Origin: an uncultured Myxococcales bacterium
GTDB lineage: Bacteria > Myxococcota > Myxococcia > Myxococcales > Myxococcaceae
Assembly (NCBI GenBank): GCA_937980205.1
Contig: CALJKW010000022.1
Coordinates: forward strand, 372,001 to 436,000
Reading direction: 5' to 3'
Length of the DNA: 64,000 bases
Shown: in pieces, positions 33,865 through 41,527 of the stretch
Position numbering within the stretch: the first letter of the stretch is position 1
Layout: the number at the start of each line of letters is the position of its first letter
Program-made: the position numbers and the translations under genes
The notes under the pieces: generated by a model
Seen by the model: only the letters and a program-made list of their open reading frames with translations
Told to the model about the DNA's origin: nothing
The model's database searches: none

Positions 33865-34095
33865 TCAGCGCCCGTGCCGGATGTGGATGGCGAAGGTGCC
33901 GTCCGGCTCGAGCTCGGTCTGGTGCACGAAGCCCTCGCGCTCGAGCACGGCGTAGAGGGGGAACGGCTCTCGGTACAGGAGCAGCGTGAGCTCTGCGCCG
34001 CGCGGCAGCGCGCCGAGCTCCGCGAGCGTCCGCTGCATCGGCTCGGGGGGCAACAGCCCGCGCCCGTCGACGACGTGCTCGCGCGGGTGGCTCAC
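33865..34095 (-). CDS. DUF2249 domain protein
   Basis: This is a small 76-residue protein of the DUF2249 family. It has VDGRGLLPPEPMQRTLAELGALPRGAELTLL and LLYREPFPLYAVLEREGF, the TusA-like fold pattern in which the conserved cysteine of true TusA is absent. DUF2249 proteins commonly accompany hemerythrin-like proteins and denitrification genes; their role is unknown. The start GTG 34095 overlaps the hemerythrin stop (GTGA). Confidence 0.82.
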   Translation of the reverse strand: MSHPREHVVDGRGLLPPEPMQRTLAELGALPRGAELTLLLYREPFPLYAVLEREGFVHQTELEPDGTFAIHIRHGR

Positions 34096-34541
34096 CGCGC
34101 GTGCTCCAGCGCGGCCTCGACGCGCGTCAGCAGGGCCGCGTCGCCGCCGATGCTCGAGTCGCACGCCGGGTACAGCATGTGCTCCTCCTTCATGTTGTGC
34201 TGCTGCATCAGCACCAGCATGGTCTCTCCTGCGCCGGCGAAGCCCACCTCGTCCTTCGCGGCGAGCGCGGCCTCGAGCTTCTGAAACAGCGCGCGCAGGT
34301 GGTCGTGCTCGAAGCGCATCACCCGCGTCGGGCCCTGCGTGATGCCGGTCGCCGCTTCGAACGCCGGGAAGATGACGTTCTCCTCGAGCGTGAGGTGCCG
34401 CGCCATGCCGTCGAGGAAGTTCTGCAGCGCGGCGCCCGCGTCGGCCCACCGGGCCTCGCTGGCGCACTGCTCGGCGAGCGCCCACGCGTCGTCGCACGCC
34501 TTGTGGTGCTCGGTCATCAGCTCGCTCAGCGAAGCGCTCAT
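34092..34541 (-). CDS. Hemerythrin-domain protein
   Basis: This 149-residue four-helix bundle has the usual di-iron ligands: MTEHHKACDD (first His), MARHLTLEENVIFPAFE (HxxxE), RFEHDHLRALFQ and QQHNMKEEHMLYPACD (HxxxE). Family members bind O2 or NO or repair iron centres. Here the ligand set looks intact, unlike the hemerythrin gene at 10857. It lies between fnr (ATGA overlap) and DUF2249 (GTGA overlap), so it should be coregulated with the oxygen sensor. Confidence 0.9.
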   Translation of the reverse strand: MSASLSELMTEHHKACDDAWALAEQCASEARWADAGAALQNFLDGMARHLTLEENVIFPAFEAATGITQGPTRVMRFEHDHLRALFQKLEAALAAKDEVGFAGAGETMLVLMQQHNMKEEHMLYPACDSSIGGDAALLTRVEAALEHAR

Positions 34542-35173
34542 GCCTCGGCCACCGCCTGAAGCGCCTCGAGGTCGAGCACGCGCACGCCTTCGCTGCTGTC
34601 GACGATGCCCCGGTCGGACAGCCGCTTGAGCACGCGCGACAGCGTCTCGGGCCTCAGCCCCAGGACCGACGCTGCCCGCGCCTTCGAGAACGGCGACTCC
34701 TTGCCGCGCCCGACGTGCTCGGCGCACATCAACAGGAACCGCGCCACGCGCGCGTCCGCGGTGCCCGAGCGGAAGTCGACGTCGCGCCGCTGGTCCAACA
34801 GCTCTCCCATCGCGAGCTCGAACATGCGGCGCGCGGCCGTCTCGGGGCCGAGCCACGCCTTCACCCGGTCGGCCGGCGCCGCGCACAGCTGCACCTCGGT
34901 CACCGCCGTCACCTCGCCCGGAGACGGCAGCGCCCGCAGCGCCTCGAGGCCGAGCAGCGAGCGCGGCCCGCGGACGGCGACGTGCGCTTGATCTCCCTCC
35001 GAGGTGAGCACCGTCATCGCCACGACGCCCTTCCGCACGAAGCTCACCTCCTGCGCGATCATGTCCTGCGCCGTCAGCACCGCGTCGGCGGGCACCTTCT
35101 TCGGGGCGAACAGGCAGCGTCCTTGCACCATGAGCTCACAATCGCTGCAGTCGCGTACGGCGCGCTTGATCAT
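34538..35173 (-). CDS. FNR-type CRP/FNR-family transcription regulator
   Basis: This 211-residue regulator from ATG 35173 has N-terminal cysteines C9-x2-C12-x7-C20 (numbering from that ATG) and a fourth Cys near residue 97 (EVQLCAAP), the layout of an FNR [4Fe-4S] oxygen sensor. A CRP-like beta-roll and dimer helix follow. The recognition helix LRPETLSRVLKRL has E-x-x-S-R, which reads TTGAT. It is the obvious regulator of the boxes in this window. Its own box overlaps ATG 35173. A second ATG at 35131, 41.5 bp from the box centre after GATTGT, would give a short form without the first two cysteines. Confidence 0.9.
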   Translation of the reverse strand: MIKRAVRDCSDCELMVQGRCLFAPKKVPADAVLTAQDMIAQEVSFVRKGVVAMTVLTSEGDQAHVAVRGPRSLLGLEALRALPSPGEVTAVTEVQLCAAPADRVKAWLGPETAARRMFELAMGELLDQRRDVDFRSGTADARVARFLLMCAEHVGRGKESPFSKARAASVLGLRPETLSRVLKRLSDRGIVDSSEGVRVLDLEALQAVAEA

Positions 35174-35179
35174 GGTCAA
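35166..35179 (-). promoter_or_regulatory. FNR box overlapping the start codon of the regulator gene
   Basis: On the minus strand this reads TTGACCATGATCAA, and the ATG inside it (35173-35171) is the likely start codon. Binding could repress the gene. Alternatively it could activate from a -10 candidate GATTGT (35143-35138) and give a leaderless mRNA beginning at the internal ATG 35131. Confidence 0.8.
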
Positions 35180-35365
35180 CGCGCGCGTGCACCGTTTGCG
35201 CCAGCGGCCGTGCCCCCGGCGCGGCCGGCCGCGACGACGCGGATCTTGCGCGGCCGCCCTCGCATCGGCCCTCGCCGGCGCAACAAATGCGCGCGGCGCG
35301 GGTTCGCAGGACGTGTGGGCCAGGTGCCTCGTACCGCGCCGGTCGATCGCGGTAAGAGCGCCCGC

Positions 35366-35869
35366 ATGTCACTGCGCCGTCTTCCAGTGAGGGGGCTCCT
35401 GCTCGCGCTGGTCGCCGCCTGCTCGGCGGCCTGCGCGCGGCGCGCCGCGCCGGCCGTCGCCGACGACTGCACGGCGAGCACGCCGCTCGTCCCGGGCGCG
35501 CCTGGCAGCCCCGGGAACCTCATCCCCTCCGAGCTGCACCCCGAAGGGGCGAGCGAGCTCGCGACGCTGATGCGCGCCATGGAGGCCGACCTGAAGGTCG
35601 CCCGCGCCGCGCTCGCCCGAGGCGACGCGGTGGCCGCGATGCACGCGCGGCACCGCAGAATCCGCTGTGCGTGGCCGACCAGCCCGGAAGATCGCCATGG
35701 GGGGTTCGACGCCCTCGCGCAGGGCTACCTGGCGCGCGTGCGCGCCCTCGATGCAGCGCCCACGAGCCGCGCGGCCTACGCCGGCGTGCTCGCCGGTTGC
35801 CGCGCCTGCCACGAGGCGAGCTGCCCCGGGCCGCTCGCCGCCATCGACGCGCTCACGCTCGCCGAGTGA
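35366..35869 (+). CDS. Lipoprotein with a C-terminal haem c motif (cytochrome c'-like)
   Basis: This 167-residue exported protein has a lipoprotein signal (GLLLALVAACSAAC). The body is helical (SELATLMRAMEADLKVARAALARGD) and a single CxxCH lies close to the C-terminus (GVLAGCRACHEASC). A haem site at the end of a four-helix bundle is the arrangement of cytochrome c', which binds NO. Two extra cysteines flank it (TSPEDR region and EASC). It is divergent from the FNR gene. The 186 bp between them hold the regulator's box and no other clear element. No FNR box faces this gene. Confidence 0.75.
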   Translation: MSLRRLPVRGLLLALVAACSAACARRAAPAVADDCTASTPLVPGAPGSPGNLIPSELHPEGASELATLMRAMEADLKVARAALARGDAVAAMHARHRRIRCAWPTSPEDRHGGFDALAQGYLARVRALDAAPTSRAAYAGVLAGCRACHEASCPGPLAAIDALTLAE

Positions 35870-35876
35870 CGGCGCG

Positions 35877-37166
35877 TCAGAACTGGATGGTCCGCTCGCC
35901 CTGCTCGGCCGAGAGGAAGTGCTGCTTGTCCGCGTAGAACTCGCGCCACAGCCGCAGGTACCCCGCCGTCACCTCGTCGGGCGTGAGCTTCGCCGGCAGG
36001 TACACGACGTTCGCGTCGTTGTACCGCTGCCAGTCGTGGCTCACGATGCGGCCCTCGCTCGCCAGGCGCCGCCAGGCCGGCGTGCCGGGGTAGGGCGTGA
36101 AGATGGCGAACTCGGCCTTACGAACCTTTGCGCGCTCGCAGAACTCGAGCATCCGGTCGACGGTGCCGTCGTCGTCGTCGTCCAGGCCGTAGAGGAACGA
36201 GGTGTACGGCTCGATGCCGGCGTCGTGGCACCTCGCGATGGCGCGGTAGGCGCGCTCGAGCGCGCGCGGATCTTTGCCGTTGAACGCGCGCGTGGTGATC
36301 GGGTCGAAGCCGCCGACCAGGTAGAACATCGTCACGCCCGCGCGCCGCGCCGACTGCAACAGCGACGCCTGCGCCGAGAGGATCATCGGCATCGAGATGC
36401 CGACGTAGCTGATGCGGCCGGGCGCGCCCTCGTCGACCAGCCGGTCGAACACCGACGCCAGCAGGCGCTGGCCCCGGCCCGGCAGCCAGCTCGTGTCTTC
36501 GGTGAGGCACGCGCGCTTGCCGTGAACCGCGAGCTCTCGCAGCTGCGCGAGCACCTGCTCGACCGAGAACGGGCGCAGGGCAGCGCCCATCGACGCGGGC
36601 AGGATGCACGCCTGGCACTGCAGCGGACAGCCGCGCGAGAGCTGCACCGGGTAGTCGTCGGGCTGGAAGCGGTCGGTCTCCTGCTCGAGGTACAGCGAGA
36701 CCGCCGGCAAGGGCAGGGTCTCGAGCGGGGGCGCCGGCGCGCGGTAGCGGGGCTTGAGCTCGCCCCTGGCGAGGTCGTCGAGCAGCTGCAGCCACACCCC
36801 CTCTCCCTCTCCCTCGACCACGGCGTCGAAGTGCGCGGCCACCAGGTCGGGCATCGCGGTCGGGAAGATGCCGCCCGCGACCGTGAGCACGCCTTGCTCG
36901 CGGAAGTAGCGGGCGAGCTCGAGCGCCCGCGTCGCCGCGGGCGTGAAGAACGAGAACGCCACCAGGTCGGCGTCGGTCGGGCGGTCGGCCGGCTCGAGGC
37001 GGTCGTCGCGCAGCTCGACCTCGATGTGCGGCGGCGTCAGCGCGGCGAGGCACGCGATGCCCAGCGACGGAGAGCCGAGGTACTCGTTCATCGGCACCAC
37101 GTCGAGCAGCTCGGGGTGCGACTGCGCGTGGCGCTGGAAGCGCGGGTAGACGAAGAGGATCTTCAC
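35877..37166 (-). CDS. B12-binding-domain radical SAM enzyme
   Basis: This 429-residue class B-like radical SAM protein has an N-terminal cobalamin-binding-type Rossmann region (SPSLGIACLAALTPP, VAGGIFPTAMPD), then the cluster motif SRGCPLQCQACILPA (CxxxCxxC) and a C-terminal region ending near TPYPGTPAW. It resembles HpnJ/BchE-type enzymes that methylate, cyclise or rearrange unactivated carbons. It is the last gene of the six-gene acyl operon and overlaps the acyl-CoA dehydrogenase stop (GTGA). The substrate is presumably an acyl-ACP or lipid intermediate; this is inference. Confidence 0.85.
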   Translation of the reverse strand: MKILFVYPRFQRHAQSHPELLDVVPMNEYLGSPSLGIACLAALTPPHIEVELRDDRLEPADRPTDADLVAFSFFTPAATRALELARYFREQGVLTVAGGIFPTAMPDLVAAHFDAVVEGEGEGVWLQLLDDLARGELKPRYRAPAPPLETLPLPAVSLYLEQETDRFQPDDYPVQLSRGCPLQCQACILPASMGAALRPFSVEQVLAQLRELAVHGKRACLTEDTSWLPGRGQRLLASVFDRLVDEGAPGRISYVGISMPMILSAQASLLQSARRAGVTMFYLVGGFDPITTRAFNGKDPRALERAYRAIARCHDAGIEPYTSFLYGLDDDDDGTVDRMLEFCERAKVRKAEFAIFTPYPGTPAWRRLASEGRIVSHDWQRYNDANVVYLPAKLTPDEVTAGYLRLWREFYADKQHFLSAEQGERTIQF

Positions 37167-38656
37167 GGGCTCACCTCGCCGTCGAGCGCGAGCTCCACGG
37201 CGCCTTCCGTCGGGGGCTCGGCCAGCGCCGAGGCGACCTCGGCCGAGGCGAGCTCGGCGAACAGGTGCGCAGGGGCGCTTTGGCCCAGCCCGCCCTCGCC
37301 GTGCGCGCGGACCGCGGCGTCGAGCGCTTCGCTCCACATCAGCGCGCGGCCGAGCCGGTGCAACAGGCGCGGCTGCCGCAAGAGCCCGATGCGGTGCTGG
37401 TCGGACAGGCGCTCGCGCGCCTCGGCCACCCGGGCGGCGACCGCGTCGGCCCGCCGCCGCAGGCCGTCGTCGCGATCGCCCGAGGCGAGCGGTGCGCGCG
37501 GGGCCGGCGCCGTCGCCGCCCTCGCGCCCAGCTGGGTGAGCAGCACGTCGTTCGCGCCCTCGAAGATGCGGGTGATGCGCACGTCGCGCCACAACAGCGG
37601 CATGCCCGACTCCTCGATGAAGCCCATGCCCCCGAGCAGCTGCAGCGCGGTGTCGACGACGAACGAGGCGCCCTCGCTGCAGAGCACCTTCGCGGTCACC
37701 GAGCGCGCCAGCAGCGCGGCCTCGTCTTGCTCGAGCGCGGCGGTCTCTTCGACCAGCGCCTGCATCGCGTAGAGCCGGGCGGCCATGGTCGCGAGCTGCT
37801 CGCGCACCACCGGCTGCGCGCTCAGCGTCTTGCCGAACTGGCGGCGCGAGGCGGTGTGCTCTCGCGCGCGGTCGAGCGCCGCCCGCGCCGTGCCACAGCA
37901 CCCCGCGGACATGAGCGTGCGACCCCACGAGAGCACGTGGTGCAGCGCCTCGGCGCCGCGTCCGGGCTCGCCGATGATGCGGTCGTGCCCGACGTGCACG
38001 CCGTCGAGGGTGAGCGGGGTGGTCGACGAGCCCTTGAGGCCGAGCTTCGACTCCTCGCGGCCGACGACGACGCCTTCGTCACCGCGCTCGAAGAGCACGA
38101 GGCTCGTGCCGCGCTGCGCTCCGCCGAGGCCGGGCGTCGAGACGGTGGCGGTGTAGACGCCGGCGAGCCCCCCGTTCGTCACGAAGAGCTTCTGCCCGGT
38201 GACGGTGAGGCGCTCGCCTCGAGAGGTCGCGGTGGTGGCCAGCGCAGAGAGATCGGACCCCGCGTTCGGCTCGGTGGTGGCGAAGGCGCCCAGGGTGCGC
38301 CCGCTCGCCAGCTCGGGCAGGTAGCGCGCGCGCAGCGCCTCGCCGCCGTACCTCACCAGCGCGCGCGTGCCGAGGCCCAGGTGCAGCCCGACGGTGGTCG
38401 CGACCGAGCGGTCGGCCCGGGCGAGCTCGGTCACCAGCCGGCAGGCGTCGCCGAGCGGCAGCCCGGCGCCGCCGAAGCGCTCGGGCAGCGTGACGCCGAA
38501 GACGCCGAGCTCGCCCAGCCCCTCGAGCACCCGGCGCGGAATCGCCCCGCGCGCGTCGATGTCCCGCGCGCGGATCTCGGCGCGGCAGAAGCGCGCCACG
38601 CCGTCGAGCAGCGCGCCCATCGGGTCCTGCTCACGGGCGAGCGCGGCCGAGCTCAC
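37163..38656 (-). CDS. Acyl-CoA dehydrogenase
   Basis: This 497-residue flavoprotein has the full acyl-CoA dehydrogenase fold. Motifs are GAFATTEPNAGSDLSAL, VTGQKLFVTNGG, RRQFGKTLSAQPVVREQL, QLLGGMGFIEE and the substrate-end ITRIFEGANDVLL. A C-terminal extension of about 100 residues is less conserved, as in very-long-chain types. In this operon, next to an ACP and an acyl-AMP ligase, it probably oxidises an ACP-bound chain rather than serving beta-oxidation. The start GTG 38656 overlaps the ACP stop. Confidence 0.9.
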   Translation of the reverse strand: MSSAALAREQDPMGALLDGVARFCRAEIRARDIDARGAIPRRVLEGLGELGVFGVTLPERFGGAGLPLGDACRLVTELARADRSVATTVGLHLGLGTRALVRYGGEALRARYLPELASGRTLGAFATTEPNAGSDLSALATTATSRGERLTVTGQKLFVTNGGLAGVYTATVSTPGLGGAQRGTSLVLFERGDEGVVVGREESKLGLKGSSTTPLTLDGVHVGHDRIIGEPGRGAEALHHVLSWGRTLMSAGCCGTARAALDRAREHTASRRQFGKTLSAQPVVREQLATMAARLYAMQALVEETAALEQDEAALLARSVTAKVLCSEGASFVVDTALQLLGGMGFIEESGMPLLWRDVRITRIFEGANDVLLTQLGARAATAPAPRAPLASGDRDDGLRRRADAVAARVAEARERLSDQHRIGLLRQPRLLHRLGRALMWSEALDAAVRAHGEGGLGQSAPAHLFAELASAEVASALAEPPTEGAVELALDGEVSP

Positions 38657-38913
38657 GCCGCGGCCCTCTCGCGCAGGAACCGCGCGGCGAGCTCGATGGT
38701 GTCGGCGACCGTGCGGACGTGGGCGGCGTCCTCCACCCCCACGTCGAGGTCGAGCTGCTCGGCGAGCATCGAGAGCAGCTCCATCGAGGCCACCGAGTCC
38801 ATGCCGAGGTCCTCGCGCAGCCGGTCGGTCGGCCGCACGGCCTCGGGCTTCACGGGGACCACCTCACAGATCATGCGGATGATGCGGGCGTCGAGATTGG
38901 CGGGGGCTTCCAT
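38653..38913 (-). CDS. Acyl carrier protein
   Basis: This 86-residue carrier protein has the phosphopantetheine serine in the motif DLGMDSVASMELL. Charge distribution and length are typical of dedicated biosynthetic ACPs. Its start at ATG 38913 lies inside the end of the epimerase gene (43-bp overlap), and its stop overlaps the dehydrogenase start, so translation is tightly coupled. It presumably receives the acyl group activated by the adjacent ligase. Confidence 0.9.
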   Translation of the reverse strand: MEAPANLDARIIRMICEVVPVKPEAVRPTDRLREDLGMDSVASMELLSMLAEQLDLDVGVEDAAHVRTVADTIELAARFLRERAAA

Positions 38914-39905
38914 GGGGCTCCTTCGGTGCTGCGGGGGAGAATGCCGACGCCGCGCGCCCAGGCGTCGAACGCGTCGAGCGTCTCGTAGAGCGGCCGGTAC
39001 TCGAGGCCGAGCGCGCGCCTCGAGAGCGAGGCGTCGAGCTCGACGCCGTGCACGATGAGGTCGGCGATCTCTCTCGACAGCCTGGCGCGGCCGCCGTGCG
39101 CGAGCGCGCGGGCCTCTTCGGCGTCGGCGAGCGCGATGGCCTGGGGCGCCGGCAGCGGCGCGCTCGGCCGGGCGACGCCGTACCTCGCCGCCAGCGCCAG
39201 CATGAGCGCGTGCAGCCTCGACGTCCCCGCCGACAGCACCACGCGGCGGCACGGTGCGGGCTCTTCGGCGAGGCGCACGAGGCCGACCGCCACGTCGCGC
39301 GCGTCGACCCAGCTCACCCACCCGTCGGGGTGGGGCGGGTCGAGCCCGAGCGCCAGGGCCACCAGCAGCGCCTGCGTGCCGACCTTCAGGTCGTGGGGCC
39401 CCAGGCACGCGGCGGGGCACGCCACGCGCACGTCGAGCCGGGTCTCCTCGAGCGCGCGCTGCTCCATGCGCCACTTGAGCTCGTGGTACGGGCCGAGCTG
39501 CGGCGCCGCCTCGAACACGTCGGCCTCGGTCGACGGCCTGCCGCCAGCCGGCGCCACCGTCGCCGTGCTCGACACGTAGACCAGCGTCTGCACCTTCGCG
39601 GCGGCGGCCGCGTCGAGCACGTGCTCGAGCTGGCGCAGGCCGGTGGCGACCGTCGCCTCGGGCGTGAGGCAGTGCCGCGGGTAGTGCCCCGCGAGGTGGA
39701 ACACGGTGTCGATGCCCCGCAGGGCCTCGTACAGCTCCTCTCGCCGCTCGAGGTCGGCCTGGGCCATCGGCACCTTGCGCTGGCGCAGCGCCAGCACGTT
39801 GGTGCGCGCGCGGCGAACGCAGCGCGGCCGCTCGCCCCGCGCGAGCAGCGCGTCGACGAGGTTCACCCCGAGGAAGCCGGCCGCTCCGAGAATGGCGGTG
39901 CTCAT
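38871..39905 (-). CDS. NAD-dependent epimerase/dehydratase (extended SDR)
   Basis: This 344-residue protein opens with the Rossmann motif ILGAAGFLGVNLVDALL. It has FHLAGHYPRH, the catalytic Ser in VYVSSTATV and a YxxxK (YHELK). It resembles 3-beta-hydroxysteroid or dihydroflavonol reductase-like extended SDRs that act on a carbonyl of a lipid or polyketide chain. The final 14 codons overlap the ACP gene. The substrate is unknown, but the context suggests reduction or epimerisation of an ACP-bound intermediate. Confidence 0.85.
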   Translation of the reverse strand: MSTAILGAAGFLGVNLVDALLARGERPRCVRRARTNVLALRQRKVPMAQADLERREELYEALRGIDTVFHLAGHYPRHCLTPEATVATGLRQLEHVLDAAAAAKVQTLVYVSSTATVAPAGGRPSTEADVFEAAPQLGPYHELKWRMEQRALEETRLDVRVACPAACLGPHDLKVGTQALLVALALGLDPPHPDGWVSWVDARDVAVGLVRLAEEPAPCRRVVLSAGTSRLHALMLALAARYGVARPSAPLPAPQAIALADAEEARALAHGGRARLSREIADLIVHGVELDASLSRRALGLEYRPLYETLDAFDAWARGVGILPRSTEGAPWKPPPISTPASSA

Positions 39906-39907
39906 CG

Positions 39908-41527
39908 TCAGGCGCCTCTTCCGAAGCGCGTGGCGCACTCGCCGCGCTTGAGCTTGCCGCTGGTGGTGCGCGGCAGCGTGCCCGCCTTGACCAGCTCGAC
40001 CCGGTCGGCCGTCACCCCGAGAGTGCCCGCGAGGTGCCCGCGCACGCGCCTCACCACGTCGTACGGCTCGTCCCGCTTGAGCTCGACGACGACGACGAGC
40101 TCTTCCGTGGCGAGCTCCTCGCGCAGCACCGAGAACGCCGCGACGCCGTTCGGCGGAGTGTCGACGACCTCGGCGACCTCGCGCTCGATGTCGCACGGGT
40201 GCAGCTTGCGGCCCGCCTTGATGACGAGGTCCTTCTCCCTGCCGGTGACGTGCAGCTGCCCCTGGCACACGACGCCGCGATCTCCCGTCCACAGCCAGCC
40301 CTGGCGCAGCGCGCTGGCCGTCGCGCCGGGCTCGCCGACGTAGCCGTCCATCAAGCTCGGCCCCTGCACGGTGATCTCTCCCTCCTCGCGCTCGCGCGCG
40401 ACCGAGCCGTCGGGGCGGCGCACCACCACCGTCGTGCCTTCGAGCGCAGTCCCCACCGCCGGCACCCAGCGGCCGTCGTGCTCGAGGTCCGCGTCGAGCT
40501 CGTCCGGGCGGCTGAACGTCACCCCCAGCGTGCTCTCGGCCAGGCCGTAGACCGGCAGCACCGCGCCGCGCCTCAAGCCGGCCTCCGCGTAGCGCGCCTC
40601 GAAGGCCGCGATGGTCGGGCGCAGCACCGGCTCCGAGCCGTTGAGCGCCGCGCGCAGGCTCGACAGCTCGAGGCCCCGCGCCTCGCCGCCGCGCCGCACC
40701 AGCAGGTCGTACCCGAAGTTCGGAGCTACGGTCAGCGTGGCGCGCTCCTGCGACAGCACGTCGAGCCACCGGCGCGGGTGGAGCAGCACCTCGGCCGGCG
40801 TGAGCACGTGCACCGCGAACCCCGTGGCGAGCGACGTCAGCAGCACGCCGACGAGCCCCATGTCGTGGAAGAACGGCAGCCACGACACCCCGACGTCCTC
40901 GCTGGTCAGCTTCAGCGCCCGTCCCATCGCCAGCGCGGACGCCAGCGCCGCGCCCTGCGAGATCGCCGCGCCGCGGGGCGCGCCGGTGCTGCCCGACGTG
41001 AACTGCACGAACGCCGTCCCGGGCGCCGCCGCGCGCAGCAGGCACGCGCCGCCCGACGGCGCCGACACCCGGGTCAGCGGAGCGTCGACCGAGCTCGGCG
41101 CGCACAGCACCCGCGCGCCCGACGCCACGAGCATCGCGCGCCCCCCCCTGGGAAGGCCCGTCGCTGCCCCCGGCGCGACCGGCCACGGCAGCGGCACCGC
41201 CGTCGCGCCCAACAGCTGGGCTCCGAAGAAGCTGCCGACGAAGTCGGGAGAGTTCGGCTGAAGCACGCCCACCGCGTCGCCGGCGCGGACGCCCGCCTCG
41301 AGCAGCGCCGCGGCCCAGCCGCGCGCGAGCTGCCACGCCCCCGAGTACGACAGCCCGTGCCGCCGCCGGCCCTGGTGAAACCACAGCCACGGCCGGCCGT
41401 CGTCCGCGCGCGCCTCGAGCGCCGCGGCCAGCGTCGGAAACGGCGCGGGCCCGGCGGGGCCGCCGCTGAGCACCGCGGGGATGGCGTCTGGGCCGTCACG
41501 CATGGCGCGCTCGAAGGGCGTGCTCAC
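39908..41527 (-). CDS. Fatty acyl-AMP ligase (ANL superfamily)
   Basis: This 539-residue adenylate-forming enzyme has the P-loop QFTSGSTGAPRGAAIS, VYGLAESTLGVTF, DRGVV and GREKDLVIKAGRKLHP, with the C-terminal lysine motif TTSGKLKRG. WLPFFHDMGLVGVLL is diagnostic of the FAAL/FadD32-like group that loads fatty acids on ACPs. It probably primes the ACP encoded two genes downstream. The start GTG 41527 overlaps the radical SAM stop. Confidence 0.9.
   Translation of the reverse strand: MSTPFERAMRDGPDAIPAVLSGGPAGPAPFPTLAAALEARADDGRPWLWFHQGRRRHGLSYSGAWQLARGWAAALLEAGVRAGDAVGVLQPNSPDFVGSFFGAQLLGATAVPLPWPVAPGAATGLPRGGRAMLVASGARVLCAPSSVDAPLTRVSAPSGGACLLRAAAPGTAFVQFTSGSTGAPRGAAISQGAALASALAMGRALKLTSEDVGVSWLPFFHDMGLVGVLLTSLATGFAVHVLTPAEVLLHPRRWLDVLSQERATLTVAPNFGYDLLVRRGGEARGLELSSLRAALNGSEPVLRPTIAAFEARYAEAGLRRGAVLPVYGLAESTLGVTFSRPDELDADLEHDGRWVPAVGTALEGTTVVVRRPDGSVAREREEGEITVQGPSLMDGYVGEPGATASALRQGWLWTGDRGVVCQGQLHVTGREKDLVIKAGRKLHPCDIEREVAEVVDTPPNGVAAFSVLREELATEELVVVVELKRDEPYDVVRRVRGHLAGTLGVTADRVELVKAGTLPRTTSGKLKRGECATRFGRGA

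Noticed and set aside
34980..35000. TTGATCTCCCTCCG inside the fnr gene
   Set aside because: Only one half site matches.
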